A stretch of DNA of 64,000 nt. It comes from Cladopsammia gracilis. Lineage: Eukaryota > Cnidaria > Anthozoa > Scleractinia > Dendrophylliidae. The translations under genes and the position numbers were made by a program. Position 1 is the stretch's first letter. Every line of letters starts with the position of its first letter. Below are positions 50,165-61,799 of this stretch, one piece after another. The DNA lies in contig JAJGOT010000038.1 of the NCBI GenBank assembly GCA_022457155.1, positions 1,655,001-1,719,000 on the forward strand, written 5' to 3'. The notes beneath the pieces were generated by a model. That model saw only the letters and a list, made by a program, of their open reading frames with translations. It searched no databases and was not told the origin of the DNA.

Positions 50165-53100
50165 ATGCAGGACAGACAAAAATGTAGTATTTCTTTAAAT
50201 GTACGAGGTTTAAGGGACCAAATTAAAAGAAGATCTATATTTTCCTATTTAAAAGACCAAAAAGCAACTTTTTGTTTATTACAAGAAACTTATTCAAATT
50301 CGAGTGATGAGATGTCATGGAAAGATGAATGGGGAGGAGACTGTGTTTTCTCACGGCTCCTGTCACAGCAGAGGTGTTTGCATTTTAATGGATAGAAATG
50401 TTAAAACAAAATGTAGATCTCGTCTTCAGAGACACCTGTGGGAGAATAGTTCTAATTAGTATAACCATCAACGGCCAAAGAATAACTCTTTGTAATATAT
50501 ATGCACCTAACAATTGCTTGGACCAACTTCAATTTATGCAAGAACTTAATTGCTGTCTTGTAGACAAAGCAGAAATTACAACGTTGATAATTGGAGGTGA
50601 CTGGAATTGTACACTTTCCAAAAAAGATAAAAGTGGTCGCGCTCCATGGAAACCCACCAGCTATCATAATTCAGTATTAATTACCATGGATATTTTCGAT
50701 CTTCTAGACATTCAAAGAATACGCCACCCCAATGTAAATAAATTTTCGTACACGTCCAAAGCAATGAAAATGAAATCTCGAATAGACTTTTTCCTAATTG
50801 CGAAGAATGTAAGCAAATTTGTAAAAAAAGTTGATATACAACCCTCTATTGCACCGGACCATAAAATCATTTATCTCTTATTGTCGTGGCCGAAAGAAAA
50901 TCCCAGAGGCCCAGGGTTATGGAAATTTAATAACTCTTTATTAACGGAGGAGTATACCGCTGAAAGTTGCGAACTGTATCCAAGGTTTCGGGAAAGACTT
51001 AGGTACATCCAGGATAAGAGTCTCTTTTGGGAAATGTTAAAAATGGAAATTAGAAATGCTACAATTGCCTTTGCTAAAGATAAAGCGAAAGTGACAAAGA
51101 AACGCGAAGAGGAAATTAAAAAACAGCTTGACTCTTTGGATAACAAAATTTGCAATAGCATAAACTTGGAAAATGTGGATTCCGAGTTGGAAAAATACGA
51201 AGAGCTTAAAAATGAGCTGAAGTTGATATATGAAAGGAAAGGCAAAGCTGCGATGTTTAGATCAAAGTGTAAATGGGTCGAAGAGGGCGAAAAAGCAACA
51301 AAGTATTTTTTTAACTTGGAAAAAAGGAACTATAACAGAAAGGTTGTGACCGAAATAGACACAGAAACTGGACCATTGATTATGGATAATGCGCAAATTT
51401 TGACAGAAATCGAAGATTATTATAAAGATCTGTACAGCTCCAAAACAACTAATTCACAGGAGAGTTTTGAAAATTTTATCCAGAATGTCGAAATACCCAA
51501 ACTTTCGGTCCAAGAGAAGGATGAACTGGAGGCGGGGTACTTGACCTTTGAGGAATGCAAGAAAATAATAGAGACCTTTCCAAATGATAAATCTCCCGGT
51601 GATGACGGTTTCACGGCAGAATTCTATAAACATTTCTTCGACCTGGTGGGTCATGATCTTGTAGAAAGTCTAAATACAGCCTATGATATTGGAAAACTTT
51701 CAATCTCGCAACGCAGAGGTATGATCACTCTGTTACCCAAGGGAGACGAGCCTTTAACACAATTAAAGAACTGGAGACCAATAACGCTATTGAATGTAGA
51801 TTACAAAATCGCCTCAAAAGCAATTTCTAAAAGACTAGAAGCAACACTTGATAAACTTGTTCATCCGGACCAAACCGGCTTCATTAGGGGTAGATACATT
51901 GGTGAGAATATTAGGTTGATCAATGACATTATGGAAGACACAAAAAAACAGAATAGTACAGGCATCCTAATCTCAGTAGACTTTCAGAAAGCCTTCGATT
52001 CGCTTGAGTGGTCTAGTATTCTGTCAGCTCTACAGGCAAACAACATTGGTGAAGGCTTTTTAAGATGGATTCGTGTGTTTTACACGGACATTGAGAGTGC
52101 AGTAGTAAACAATGGATATTTGACTAGCTGGTTCAAACCTTCAAGAGGAGTAAGGCAAGGATGTCCTCTTTCGCCGTACCTTTTTATCCTAACAGCAGAA
52201 ATTCTTTCGAATGCCATACGTCAAGATACTAATATCAAAGGAATACGCATCTTTGGGAATGAGATTAAGCTAACTCAGTTCGCTGATGACACCAACCTCT
52301 TTTGCGCCGATCTAGACTCGGTTAGTGCAGTCCTGAATAAGATCAAGACATTTAGCAGTTTTTCAGGTTTGAAACTCAACATTGAAAAAACGAAAGCTAT
52401 TTGCTTGGGAAGATGGTCTGAAAATAGAACGAAGCCTTTACGTATGAAATGGGTGCGAGAACCAACTAAAATCTTAGGGATTTATGTATCCTATGATGAA
52501 AAAGGAAATGATCAATTTAATTTCAACCTTAAAATACAAAAAATGCAGTCGAAATTGGATATTTGGAGCTCCAGGGGATTGACTTTATATGGAAAGGTGT
52601 TAATTGTGAAGTCCTTGGGATTGTCATCTTTGATATATTCAGCATCCTTAACTAATGTCCCCAAAGAAGTTGCAGCAAATGTTAAAAATCGCTTTTTAAA
52701 GTTTCTTTGGAAGAATAAACGAGACAAAATCAAACGTGACGTTATTTATCAAGAATATGACAAAGGAGGTCTTCGTACGGTAGATCTTGAAATAATGATT
52801 AAAGCGCTAAGGTTAGCATGGATACCTAGACTCCTGGAAGATACCAGACGAAACTGGAAAACAGTCCCAAACTATTTTTTTGAGAGGTGCGGAGGTCTCA
52901 ATTTTCTTTTGAGATGTAATTACAGCACCAAATATTTTGAGAGCCTGCCAAAATTTTATAAAGACATTCTCCTCTTTTTTGATGAACTTAAACCTCTTTA
53001 TCACTTTAATTATGACAAAGAGACTCTTCTATTCAATAATAAGGACATTTTAATAGACAGAAAACCAGTGTTTTTCAAAACATGGTTCTGCAAAGGTATT

Positions 53101-53640
53101 GTTTCAGTCAAGGATCTGTTAAATGAATCTGGGCAATATCTCACCTTCCAAGAATTTCTTGCCAAATACAACTGCAAAACCAACTTTCTTCAGTATTACC
53201 AAATGCTAAGTGCTATCCCGAACCATTTACTAAACAAAGCGAAAAACAGACAATACAATAGGCACAAGTTATGTGGAAGGTTCCACAATTTTCCAACTTG
53301 ATAGGGATACAGAGGTAGATTTAATGAAATTAAAATCAAAAGATTTTTATCAGCTGTTGAATAGCAAATTACATAGATCGACTCCAACTGGTACAGAGCG
53401 ATGGAATGAATTATTCCAAATAGATAGTGATAATTGGAGTAAACTTTTCAAGGCTGTCCCAAAATTGGCTAGAGAAAATAAGTCAAGAGAGTTTCAATTC
53501 AAGTTTCTTCATCGAATCGTTGTCACCAAAAAGGAATTATTTCGATATGGAATCAAAGACAATAGCTATTGTTTGTATTGTGGAGAGTTGACTCGATTGA
53601 GCATATACTTTCATAGAATGCCAGTTTACTAAGTGTTTTG
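50165..53640 (+). pseudogene. LINE B ORF2 (endonuclease, reverse transcriptase), several frameshifts
   Basis: ATG at 50165 opens SISLNVRGLRDQIKRRSIFS and FCLLQETYS. Two small frame changes at about 50350 and 50400 lead into a 967-codon open frame with LIIGGDWNCTLS, NDKSPGDDGFTAEFYK, NWRPITLLNVDYKIASK, HPDQTGFIRGRYIGENIRLI, SVDFQKAFDSLEWSS, RGVRQGCPLSPYLF and FADDTNLF (near 52279). At 53280-53301 the frame shifts, and the C-terminal knuckle (YCLYCGE...IEH) near 53575 is broken again. Reverse-transcriptase and endonuclease motifs are complete, only the edges are damaged. Confidence 0.85.
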
Positions 53641-54070
53641 TCCGCCAGGTCGTGAATTGGTTCAACGCCTCTAACAATGTTAACTTTAACCCTGTGTCAG
53701 AAGTAACTCAAGTAAGTTAAATGAAAATCCAATTATTATATAGGAATTTATTAATGTCCTCTTTAAATATAAAATAGAGAAGTTAAATTGATTATTTTCC
53801 CTTTATTGAAAATTTTCCCTTAGCCTTTATACATTGTTTATATTTTTTTTGTGTGTGTGTTTTTTTTGTCCTGTGCTTTTTATAGACCGTAGAGTAAAAA
53901 GTGTTTAGTTATTATTTTAGTTATTAAGTTATAAGTGTTTAATTTTATGCTGTAATAATAATTTCAACTGTTACTTTGTATATCATTTGCTGTAATGTAA
54001 ACTTTTAAAATGTAAATAAAAATGTAAAAAAAAAGCTAAATGTTTTAATGGATATATTTTTTCACCCTTA

Positions 54071-54958
54071 GTTCTACCATGCTCCACACGGCACGCAATA
54101 CCTGATGATGCTCCACATCAAAAGTCAAAATGGTTCTACAGCAATCCCAGACACCCACGCACAAGATATTATAATGAGATCCTGCCACAAATATATGAAG
54201 CAGCAAGGCCACATATGAGTGAAAGTTCTTTTGAGTCTTATCTGTTTACTGAAAGAGAGAAGAGATTTAAGTTGAAGGGAGAAATTAAAGAGCTTGAGCA
54301 TGTTTCCTATCTTCTATCTGACAAGAATCCTGCATGTTTTGGAAGATATACAAGACCACACATCCATCCTACTCCAAAGGACCTCAATAGTTGCAAGAGA
54401 GGCATCCAAGAGTTATCCTCTCTTGAGGCAGATGTCGATGCAAAACTTATCAAATTGTCAGGTGAATATCAGAGCCTTTTTGATGATAAAGGGAGCAAAT
54501 GCAAGCCATGGGCTTCAGAACAAAAGCTATACTGTGAAAGCCTAAATGAGAAGTTGTCATGCTTAAAACTAAAACTAAGCAAAGCAGTCACAGATATCAA
54601 AAAACAATTTAACACCCTCAGTGCAGGCATTAAGCTGATTTTCTGCTGCCAAGGGGAAAAAGAGAACAAGAAAACAGAAGGAGAACAGAAGAAAGGCCAA
54701 AAAAAGAAAACAGGAAAGACTCCAGGCAGCTGTGTTCAAAACAATGAAGAACATTACCCTGGACTTGTGAACCATTGAAAATCTCTGTTTCCCTGAAGGT
54801 TACAACATCAGTTCTACAAGCCAACATTCCCTTTGCGTGGAAGAACTCAACGTAGACAATCTTGCTAGGTTGAAGAGAAGTGCCGTCGAACATTTGCACA
54901 TTATGAGGAATCAAGGACTATTTGCAATGGATGCGTTTAAACTTGTTGATAATACAAT
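54071..54958 (+). pseudogene. Unrecognised gene, probably an exon starting after a splice acceptor
   Basis: Following a pyrimidine-rich acceptor TTTTTTCACCCTTAG ending at 54071, an open frame reads HQKSKWFYSNPRHPRTRYYN, EAARPHMSESSFESYLFTER and a helical Lys/Glu region to 54778. Near 54660-54740 an A-rich run is followed by continuation in another frame (FPEGYNISSTSQHSLCVEEL, NLARLKRSAVEHLHIMRNQG, AFKLVDNTIKRVLDS) ending at 54979, with one TGA at 54768-54770. Codon use is even and the amphipathic helices are regular, so this was a real protein. I recognise no family. It may be host-derived or the second gene of an unknown element. Confidence 0.45.
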
Positions 54959-55287
54959 TAAAAGAGTATTGGACAGTTGAAAATCCTTGCTTTTTATATG
55001 GTCACAAAATGGACCTCAATAGCTCCATATTACAGTCAAACTACCTGAAGCGTGAACACCTAGACATCATTATTGATTTCATTAATCGCTTATTTAAAAA
55101 ATAAGTTTGCTTTTTTTTGTTGAAGTTATTAAACAAAAAATAGTAATTCAATTAAAAAAGGAATTTTCAAACTGTTTTTGATTTGAAAATCAGGACAAAT
55201 CAATTACAGTTACATGTCCAGAATTGTTAACTAATATTGAAATAACACGAATCTTAACATGTCACATTTTTTCATTGTATATTTAAG

Positions 55288-55470
55288 CAATAGAACACAT
55301 TTTCTATGACTTTACTGGCGTAATAGAACCACGTGGAGTGTTGGGAGAACACGAGAAAAGCTTGTAAACCACGAGCCGTAGGCTCGTGGTTTACAAGCTT
55401 TTCGAGTGTTCTCCCAACATCCCGCGTGGTTCTACTACGCCGGTAAAGTCATAGAAAATGTGTTCTATTG
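55288..55470. repeat. 183-bp palindrome (foldback MITE)
   Basis: Two arms of about 88 bases surround a 7-base centre (CCGTAGG). Shared blocks are ACATTTTCTATGACTTTAC, GAGTGTTGGGAGAACACGAG and AAAGCTTGTAAACCACGAG, with few mismatches. A related end (TTTTCTATGAGTTTACCGGC) occurs again at 56829-56850. Confidence 0.85.
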
Positions 55471-55479
55471 CTTTTATGA

Positions 55480-57170
55480 AATAACTATGAAAAGCGTTTG
55501 GAAAGAGAGAAATTTGTTGTAGTTTTGTGCCGATCAAGTAGCTTGTTCTCATAACATTCATCATATGACCGGGAAAACCAATCAGAGCTGCTGAAAGAAT
55601 GAACTTTACACGATGTCACTGACAAAGCTGCACTGACAAATTCACGGGTTCAACGAAAGTGATGAAAAGTTTTAGCGCTTTGAAATTCGTCAGTTGGAAC
55701 TTATCAGCTGAAAGAAGAAAATATATTCAATGATTCAAAAGTTCTTTGAATGGGAAATCCAGAAAATTGTGTCCGGAATCTGCCGCCGCAAACATGAATG
55801 TACGAGGAAAGTTTGAAAGCCTAAAATTTTTATGGCGTTTGTTGGATTCAAAGATTGCCTTCTTGTCAAGAATTTTTCAATTGGAATAAAGGTTTAAGTT
55901 CCAGAAACTCAGCTTTTGAAAATGTTTTTGACTTTATCCACTTACTTTGAAGTGTACAATGGAGCCCGTACTTCTCTACATTTTAAGTTCTGAATGAAAA
56001 CTAAGCTCATTGTTTTTTAAGCCTACAATTGAATTGTTTGATCATTCCATGCAAATAATTTATTTAACCATAAACCTATAATTTTTGTTAGCTTCATTTT
56101 CTTCTTGCTAATTGATCATCCTTGTTTGGACACATAATCAGAATTTAAACTGCATCGGGTACAAAAGTATTCAATGAAAAAATCTCAAAAACAAAACACG
56201 ATAAGCTTAAAGCGTAAGATAAATGGAATCGGCGGAAAATAATTATCCTAAACAACAAAGCTATAAGCTTAAGCCTTGCTTTTTAATTCCACTGTGAAAA
56301 TCCGTCTTATTTAGAAGTTATCTTAGGATTTGTAGGAACATTTATAAACTTCAGTTCAGTGAATTTCAATCGGAAATTCCTCATCCTCAGTTTGAAAGCC
56401 ATTGTTTTCTCTTTGGGATCCATAATTTTTTAGCTTTCCACTAATAGCTAAACCTTCAGTTCAATGGACTGCACAAAGTACATATCGAGGTTGTTTTGAT
56501 TGTCATTGATCGCTGCATGTAAGCCTTTCCAAGCCAATGTTAAATGAAAATATTCCTGTTGTTGATATCAGTTTTAAAATATTAAAGCTTAGTGTTCTTT
56601 TGTCGTTAAGCCGTTTTTTGTTTGCGTGCGTGGGATTTTTTTTCTTTTGTAGGTTTGAGCAGCAACTTATCGTTTACAAGAAACATATCTTCTCTTCTCA
56701 TCTTCTAACAGACCACATTATGCAATAAGACACTAAACCGGCTCGAGTTGTGAAATTCTTTCTCCTCACGCTTGTGTTGATGCAGTGGAAAATTGAACTT
56801 TGTTTACTTTACAGTTTCGCTTGTGCGGTTTTCTATGAGTTTACCGGCACAATAGTTAATAGGTCTTTGGCCAATCAGAACGCGCGTAGTATCTCAGTTA
56901 TTTTATAATGTAGGACAAAAGACAAGGTGGCAAAATGCCGCCTCAAAACAGTCAGAGGTACTATTATAATACATGTATATGGACATATCTAACATATCCC
57001 TTCTATCTTCATAGTCACCAAGCAAAGAACAAAATGCAGAAAGTAAGTACAGCATAAACTCAATACAGATAAAAACAGATCAGAAGATACACATTAACGT
57101 CGCGGCAACTTAGCAACATCTTTGTATTTAAAATTCTCCCCACTTAAATCGACACTGTCCAACCGAAATA
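55480..57170. other. No supported gene
   Basis: AT-rich sequence with short frames only. A copy of the palindrome-family terminus is at 56829-56850, next to a CCAATCAGAACGCGCGTAGT block typical of animal MITEs. Confidence 0.4.
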
Positions 57171-57328
57171 ACGGAATTGTGTCTTAATTTCCTTGTTATA
57201 TTGCCTAATATACATGCAAAAATTTCTACATTCTGATTGGCTGAGAGAATGTCAATTAATCCCAAACAGTGCAAAAAGTTGAAATTAAAATGATTGACAG
57301 GTAAGTCGCAATCTTGTACCAAAACAAA

Positions 57329-58376
57329 ATGGCGGACAGATTTGCAGAGGGCAATGATATTTTAATTGAAAGTTTGAAGGAGAAATCAAAGAACAAAAAC
57401 ACACAACAAAGTACAAACAACTGGCTCAAAGTTTGGAAGACGTGGGCAGCACAAAAGGGCCATGACGAAAATATTGAAAGCTACGAACCAGAGGTGCTGA
57501 ATAAAATCCTCGAGGATTTTTACGCAACAGTTCGAAAGAGAGACAGGGAGGATTACGAGCCTGACAACCTTCGTGTAATGTTAACTGCTATTGACTGGCA
57601 TCTCACGGAAAAAGGGCACAAACACTCGATAATTCTCGACAGAGTTCAAAAGTTCAAAGCAGGTTCTTGAGGGAAAAGCCCGGATGCTTCGGCAAGAAGG
57701 CAAAGGCAAAGGCAAAGGCAAGCGACCAAACAAAACATCCAGTGAAGAAAATGAGCTGTGGCAAAGTTATAAGTTTGGAAAGGGAAGTCCACAAGTCCTG
57801 GTCCAAACAGTTTGGTGGCTCCTGACCCAGTATTTTGGTCTTTGCGGTCGCCAAGAACACCACAGCATGATAGTTGAAGATTTCACCTTGGGATTAGATG
57901 AAAACATGGAGTATGTGGAATTCATCGAAAACCCCACTAAAACACGCCAGTCCGGACAGCAAACAGCAAAGCCAGCAAAGCAGACAGCAAAGCCCAGAAG
58001 CTTTCTTCCGAAGATGTTGACAACTGGAGACAAGAGATTCCCCGTTGCAATCTTCAAAGAGTTTCTGTGGCATCGCTTTCCGCAACTACGCACAACTGGT
58101 CCGCTTTATCTTTCCTGCGTGCAAAATCCATCCTCGCAAGTTTGGTACAAGTGGCAGTCTATAGGAGTAAACAAGATCGATGGCATGGTGAAATCCATCG
58201 TCGAAGGAACGTTACTGGAAGATTCATCTAAAACATCTACCAACCATAGCGCCAGGAAAACTGTCGTAAAGAATTTGAAGGCCGCGGGCCTTGAGCGAAG
58301 CACCATTGTAAAAATAACGGACCACAGAAACCTGAAGTAACTGGACGACTATGACGAGGGAGACGAGATTGAGCAG
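57329..58376 (+). pseudogene. Crypton-type tyrosine recombinase (DUF3504-like), two lesions
   Basis: ATG at 57329 in a good context (AAAATGGCGG) opens MADRFAEGNDILIESLKEKS, then NNWLKVWKTWAAQKGHDE and DNLRVMLTAIDWHLTEKG. A frame change at about 57650 (one base lost before FKSSKQVLEGKAR) leads to QVLVQTVWWLLTQYFGLCGR with the catalytic Arg, and TNHSARKTVVKNLKAAGLER with His-x-x-Arg. It then reads DHRNLK and a TAA (58338-58340), followed in frame by LDDYDEGDE holding the expected Tyr. A GGCAAA array codes for GKGKGKG. Similar domains were domesticated in ZMYM, QRICH1 and KCTD proteins. Confidence 0.75.
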
Positions 58377-58554
58377 TGACAGCTTTCGCATACCATCAGC
58401 AACACTAAAAACAGCAACCAGTTAGCCCGAGGAAGCGGCTCAACCCCAGTAAATAGCAGCTCTGTCGGCGCTCAATGCAGCAACTTCGTTCCTTTCAACC
58501 AGGCGGGGTTTGTTCTGTGGAATTTTCAGATACCAAGTTACATACAGTACTTTC

Positions 58555-58990
58555 ACGCTTATAACATCCTAGGTTTTTCCAAGTTAGCCTAAACAGGTTC
58601 TTCTATAAATGGTGCTTAGTGGAGTGTTAGGCTATTTAGGTTCTTAAACAGGTTCTTATTTTTATAAGAAAGATATGATACCAGTGCCTGGTTGAAGGGC
58701 GGCATGTTTATTAATTTAATGCCAAAACCGGCCAGGCCTTTGGACAGTACTGTATGTACTGTATATATACCAAATTTAGAGATTTTTATAGTACATACAT
58801 GTTTAAGGTCACTACAGTACTTTTGAGAGTCATGTCTTTTATCTTTGCCTGAAGATCTAGCTTTAAGGTTCATTTTCTAAAATAAGAACCTGTTTCAAAT
58901 TTTAGGCTAAATAGGTTCTTATGTAAAGGGGGTCTAAATTGATATTTTAAGGCTAACAGGTTCTTAAATTCTAGGTTCTTATAAGCGGGT
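58555..58990. mobile_element. MITE with AGGTTCTTA inverted repeats
   Basis: GTTAGGCTATTTAGGTTCTT and AACAGGTTCTTATTTT at 58627-58670 are matched in inverse near 58880-58900 (AAAATAAGAACCTGTTT), then directly by TTAGGCTAAATAGGTTCTTA at 58902-58921 and AACAGGTTCTTA near 58963. The mixture of direct and inverted copies suggests a rearranged foldback element. A minus frame inside has no domain. Confidence 0.5.
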
Positions 58991-59357
58991 AAGTACTGTA
59001 TCCGGGCAAAATGACCAGCCTCAGATTTTTATGAACATGAACTCGTTTCAGAATTGTTAAGTCACATTCAACATGGGAAATCCAGCTCCTGAGATCAAGC
59101 GCATTCAGCTGCAAAGCATGCAGCCGACGCTGCCAACCAAAGTCTTGGTTCCAACTGATGGTATTTAGAAACGTTTCTTTGAAACTGTTGATTCTTCTTT
59201 TCAATCCATAACGAGTATGAGCTCTTTTACTCTTTGAAATAAACAAGTGTTGACACCTTTTTCTCGCTTTTCGGCTTTTACTTCTTTTGAATAATTTTGC
59301 AGCCTGCTTTGAGAACTTGTTCTTTTTTGACTGAGCTATGTCAATCAAGCTTGTCAT
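58971..59357 (-). CDS. Hypothetical basic 128-aa ORF
   Basis: The protein starts MTSLIDIAQSKKNKFSKQAA, has a strongly basic stretch (KRSKSRKARKRC) and a Trp-containing second half (TISWNQDFGWQRRLHALQ). The last residues fall in the MITE at the left. No family is recognised, and it may be an exon or a chance frame. Confidence 0.25.
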   Translation of the reverse strand: MTSLIDIAQSKKNKFSKQAAKLFKRSKSRKARKRCQHLFISKSKRAHTRYGLKRRINSFKETFLNTISWNQDFGWQRRLHALQLNALDLRSWISHVECDLTILKRVHVHKNLRLVILPGYSTYPLIRT

Positions 59358-59459
59358 TTTTAACCAATAGTGTTATTGTAGGCGGAGCGCGGCGACCCAT
59401 GACAACTTTGACTAGAAATAAAAACAGCACTTTGGAAATTTTTGCATGTATATTATTAA

Positions 59460-59625
59460 CAAGTAATCACATGATTATTTTCGTGCAATTTGGAATAAAT
59501 AAGCACTCGTAAATTTTTCAGACTACAAATTGCACTCGCAGAAGCGGCTCGTGCAATTTGTACTCTGAAAAATTTACTCGTGCTCATTTATTCCAAATTG
59601 CACTCGAAATCATGATTACCTATAC
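59460..59625. repeat. ~160-bp palindrome (foldback MITE)
   Basis: TAATCACATGATTATTTTCG, GCAATTTGGAATAAATAAGC and GTAAATTTTTCAGACTACAA are followed, after a CAGAAGCGG centre, by their inverses. Arms are about 75 bases with few mismatches. Its flank (AAATTTTTGCATGTATATTA near 59439) recurs in inverse at 57206-57227, on the other side of the Crypton gene. Confidence 0.8.
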
Positions 59626-60420
59626 AAATGCCACCAAATATAGAAGTAAATTGGATAAATAGTTTGCATACAGCAAAACAAAAGCAGTGGATTACAGAAA
59701 AAGTGCAGTATTACAACAATCAAAGTAGATTACAGTTCATCAATTTTGATTTCACGACAGGCGGTCAAGTAAGTATAAGTATAATCTAAGGCCAAGCCAT
59801 TTTTGAATAAATATACATATTGTCTTTGTCTTTTAGTGAAAAATGTAAAAATGCTACTAAAAAGTGCCAAAATGTTAAAAATTATCATATTTAACAACCA
59901 TAATTTTTCTAATTTCCACGTTTTTTGGAGCCACTGCCTTGACCCACAGTAGATGTATAACTTTGTGTCTGTCCAAGAGCTGACAAATTGGAAAAAAATT
60001 ATTAATCATTTTGAATAATCATGTAAAATTGCTTACAAGTTACATGTCCAGAACTATTATTGCAAACATCCACATCATTATTTAAACACCTTATATCTCC
60101 ATAGTTTCTTCAACACAAAGAAAGAAAAGTTCAAGTAAGTGCAAGTTAAAATCAACATAACTCAAGACTTCATAACACACATGTACAAGATTGCACAATA
60201 TTGTTCATTATTTTTCAATTTGTTACAATGCACACTAAAAATGTAATGACTACAAAACTTCAGAACATATAAAGATGGCATCTTAAAAAACAAACTATGC
60301 ATTTTGCATTTTCAGAATAATTATAATAATTGTTATAATTCCACATATATGCATATAACATGAACCTCAACATCTACCATTTGTTAAAGAATTTTGTCTA
60401 TTCACAGTTGAAGTAAGGAT
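59626..60420. other. No supported gene
   Basis: AT-rich sequence without recognised motifs. TTACAAGTTACATGTCCAGAACT near 60035 resembles TTACAGTTACATGTCCAGAATT near 55205, a dispersed repeat. Confidence 0.4.
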
Positions 60421-60869
60421 TTTCAACACGAACGTGAAAACCACCCTTCTTTATGGTTCAGAAACATGGCGATTGACAAAACAACTGACCAAAAAATTAG
60501 ACCTTTATCAACAAGTGTCTACGGAAGATCTTGAATATCCGCTGGCCAGAGGTAATTTCAAATGAAGATCTATGGGAAAGAACAGAGCAAAGCCGTATAG
60601 AAGAAAGCATTAAACGGAGAAAATGGAAATGGATCGGGCATACGCTCCATAAACCTGGGAATAACATCACCCCTTCTGCGCTCGAGTGGAACCCCCAGGG
60701 GTCTAGAAGAAGAGGCCGCCCCAAACAGTCTTGGAGGCGCAGTGTGCATGACGAGCTCGCTAAGAAGAACATCACTTGGATAGAGGCAAAAAGAACTGCC
60801 AAGAATAGAGTCAGGTGGAGGTCCATGGTTGATGCCCTATGCTCCCCAACAGGAGCGAAGATGGCTTAA
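60421..60869 (+). pseudogene. LINE reverse transcriptase C-terminal fragment
   Basis: The frame begins FNTNVKTTLLYGSETWRLTK and changes register near 60520 to ILNIRWPEVISNEDLWERTE, then KRRKWKWIGHTLHKPGNNIT, GRPKQSWRRSVHDELAKKNI and RVRWRSMVDALCSPTGAKMA, stopping at 60869. This is the closing domain found after the reverse transcriptase in RTE-type and related LINEs, equivalent to 40195-40560 of the inverted LINE but a different family. The copy is 5'-truncated. Confidence 0.75.
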
Positions 60870-60883
60870 TTAATTTAATTTAC

Positions 60884-61600
60884 AGTTGAAGTTACACAGT
60901 TAAAACAATTACTCAGAGAAGGACCCCAGTTTCTACAAACTGTCGTCTGCACACACTGTCTGCTCATAGCAAAGAGAAATATGCAATGTATTCCAGGGCA
61001 TCTTAAATTGCTACGATATCTAAGAACTGGAAAGAAGACCTATGTCCTAGTCATGACCATCTAAAGTGTAGGTGCTTACAAACACAATTTTATCTATTCA
61101 TAATTCAAGTTACCCATTTAAAGGCAACAACACCAGCACCACAGTGTGCACTGTGCAGACACTGTTTGTTAAAAGCTAAAAGGATGCAATGCACTATACC
61201 GGGACATCTAAAGCTACTCAGATACCCCAAAACCAGACAAAAAAACATTTGTTCTTAATTGCTTATCAATACAATAAATTATTTTATCTTTTCAGAATTC
61301 AAGTTACCCATTTAAAGTCTACACCAACACCACGATGTCTATACGACAGTGTGCAGACAGTGTTGTTTGCCAAAAAGATGCAGTGCACAATTCCAGTACA
61401 TTTAAAGCTGCCAAGATTCCTAATAATCCGACAAAAAACATTTGTACTGGTTACCACTATCTAAAGTATTAAGTGTTTACTAGTTCATAATTTCATCTAT
61501 TCACAATTGAAGTTACCCACTGAAGTCTACTACATCTCCTCTACAGTATCTGCACACTGTTTGTTAATCACCTGGAGAACTGGCAACCGCATACAAAAAT
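60884..61600 (+). repeat. Four tandem copies of a ~205-bp exon-like unit encoding a Cys motif
   Basis: Units start near 60884, 61095, 61287 and 61500, each after a splice-acceptor-like TTCATAATT, TTTTCAGAA or ATTCACAAT stretch. The first three decode as EVTQLKQLLREGPQFLQTVV-CTHCLL, QVTHLKATTPAPQCALCRHC and QVTHLKSTPTPRC. Each is followed by KRMQCTIPGHLKLLR and a stop after about 60 codons. Copy four is eroded. A related start (CTATTCACAGTTGAAGTAAG) is at 60398. It looks like a repeatedly duplicated terminal exon with a CxxC or C-x2-C-x2-C finger. Confidence 0.6.
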
Positions 61601-61799
61601 TGCAAGTCAATATGAACAGTTAGAATGTAAAGAACAAATGATCAAACAAAGAATTACTTATTTCACCTCCAAAACAACCATTCTGCTACAAAATTTAAAG
61701 TAAAGCACTTTGATCAATCTCCATGAACCCACATCTGTTTTCTTTATATAGGATAAACACCGACAATAAATATACTGGATATACCGGTAAGTGACAATA

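Larger units (their letters stand above)
48960..54035 (+). mobile_element. Tx1/L1-like LINE B with ORF1 and ORF2
   Basis: An ORF1 with coiled coil, a 250-base spacer, an ORF2 with endonuclease and reverse transcriptase, and a tail TAAATAAAAATGTAAAAAAAAA at 54013-54034 form a full-length LINE of about 5 kb. It is on the same strand as LINE A but clearly a different family. The 5' boundary is approximate. Confidence 0.85.
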
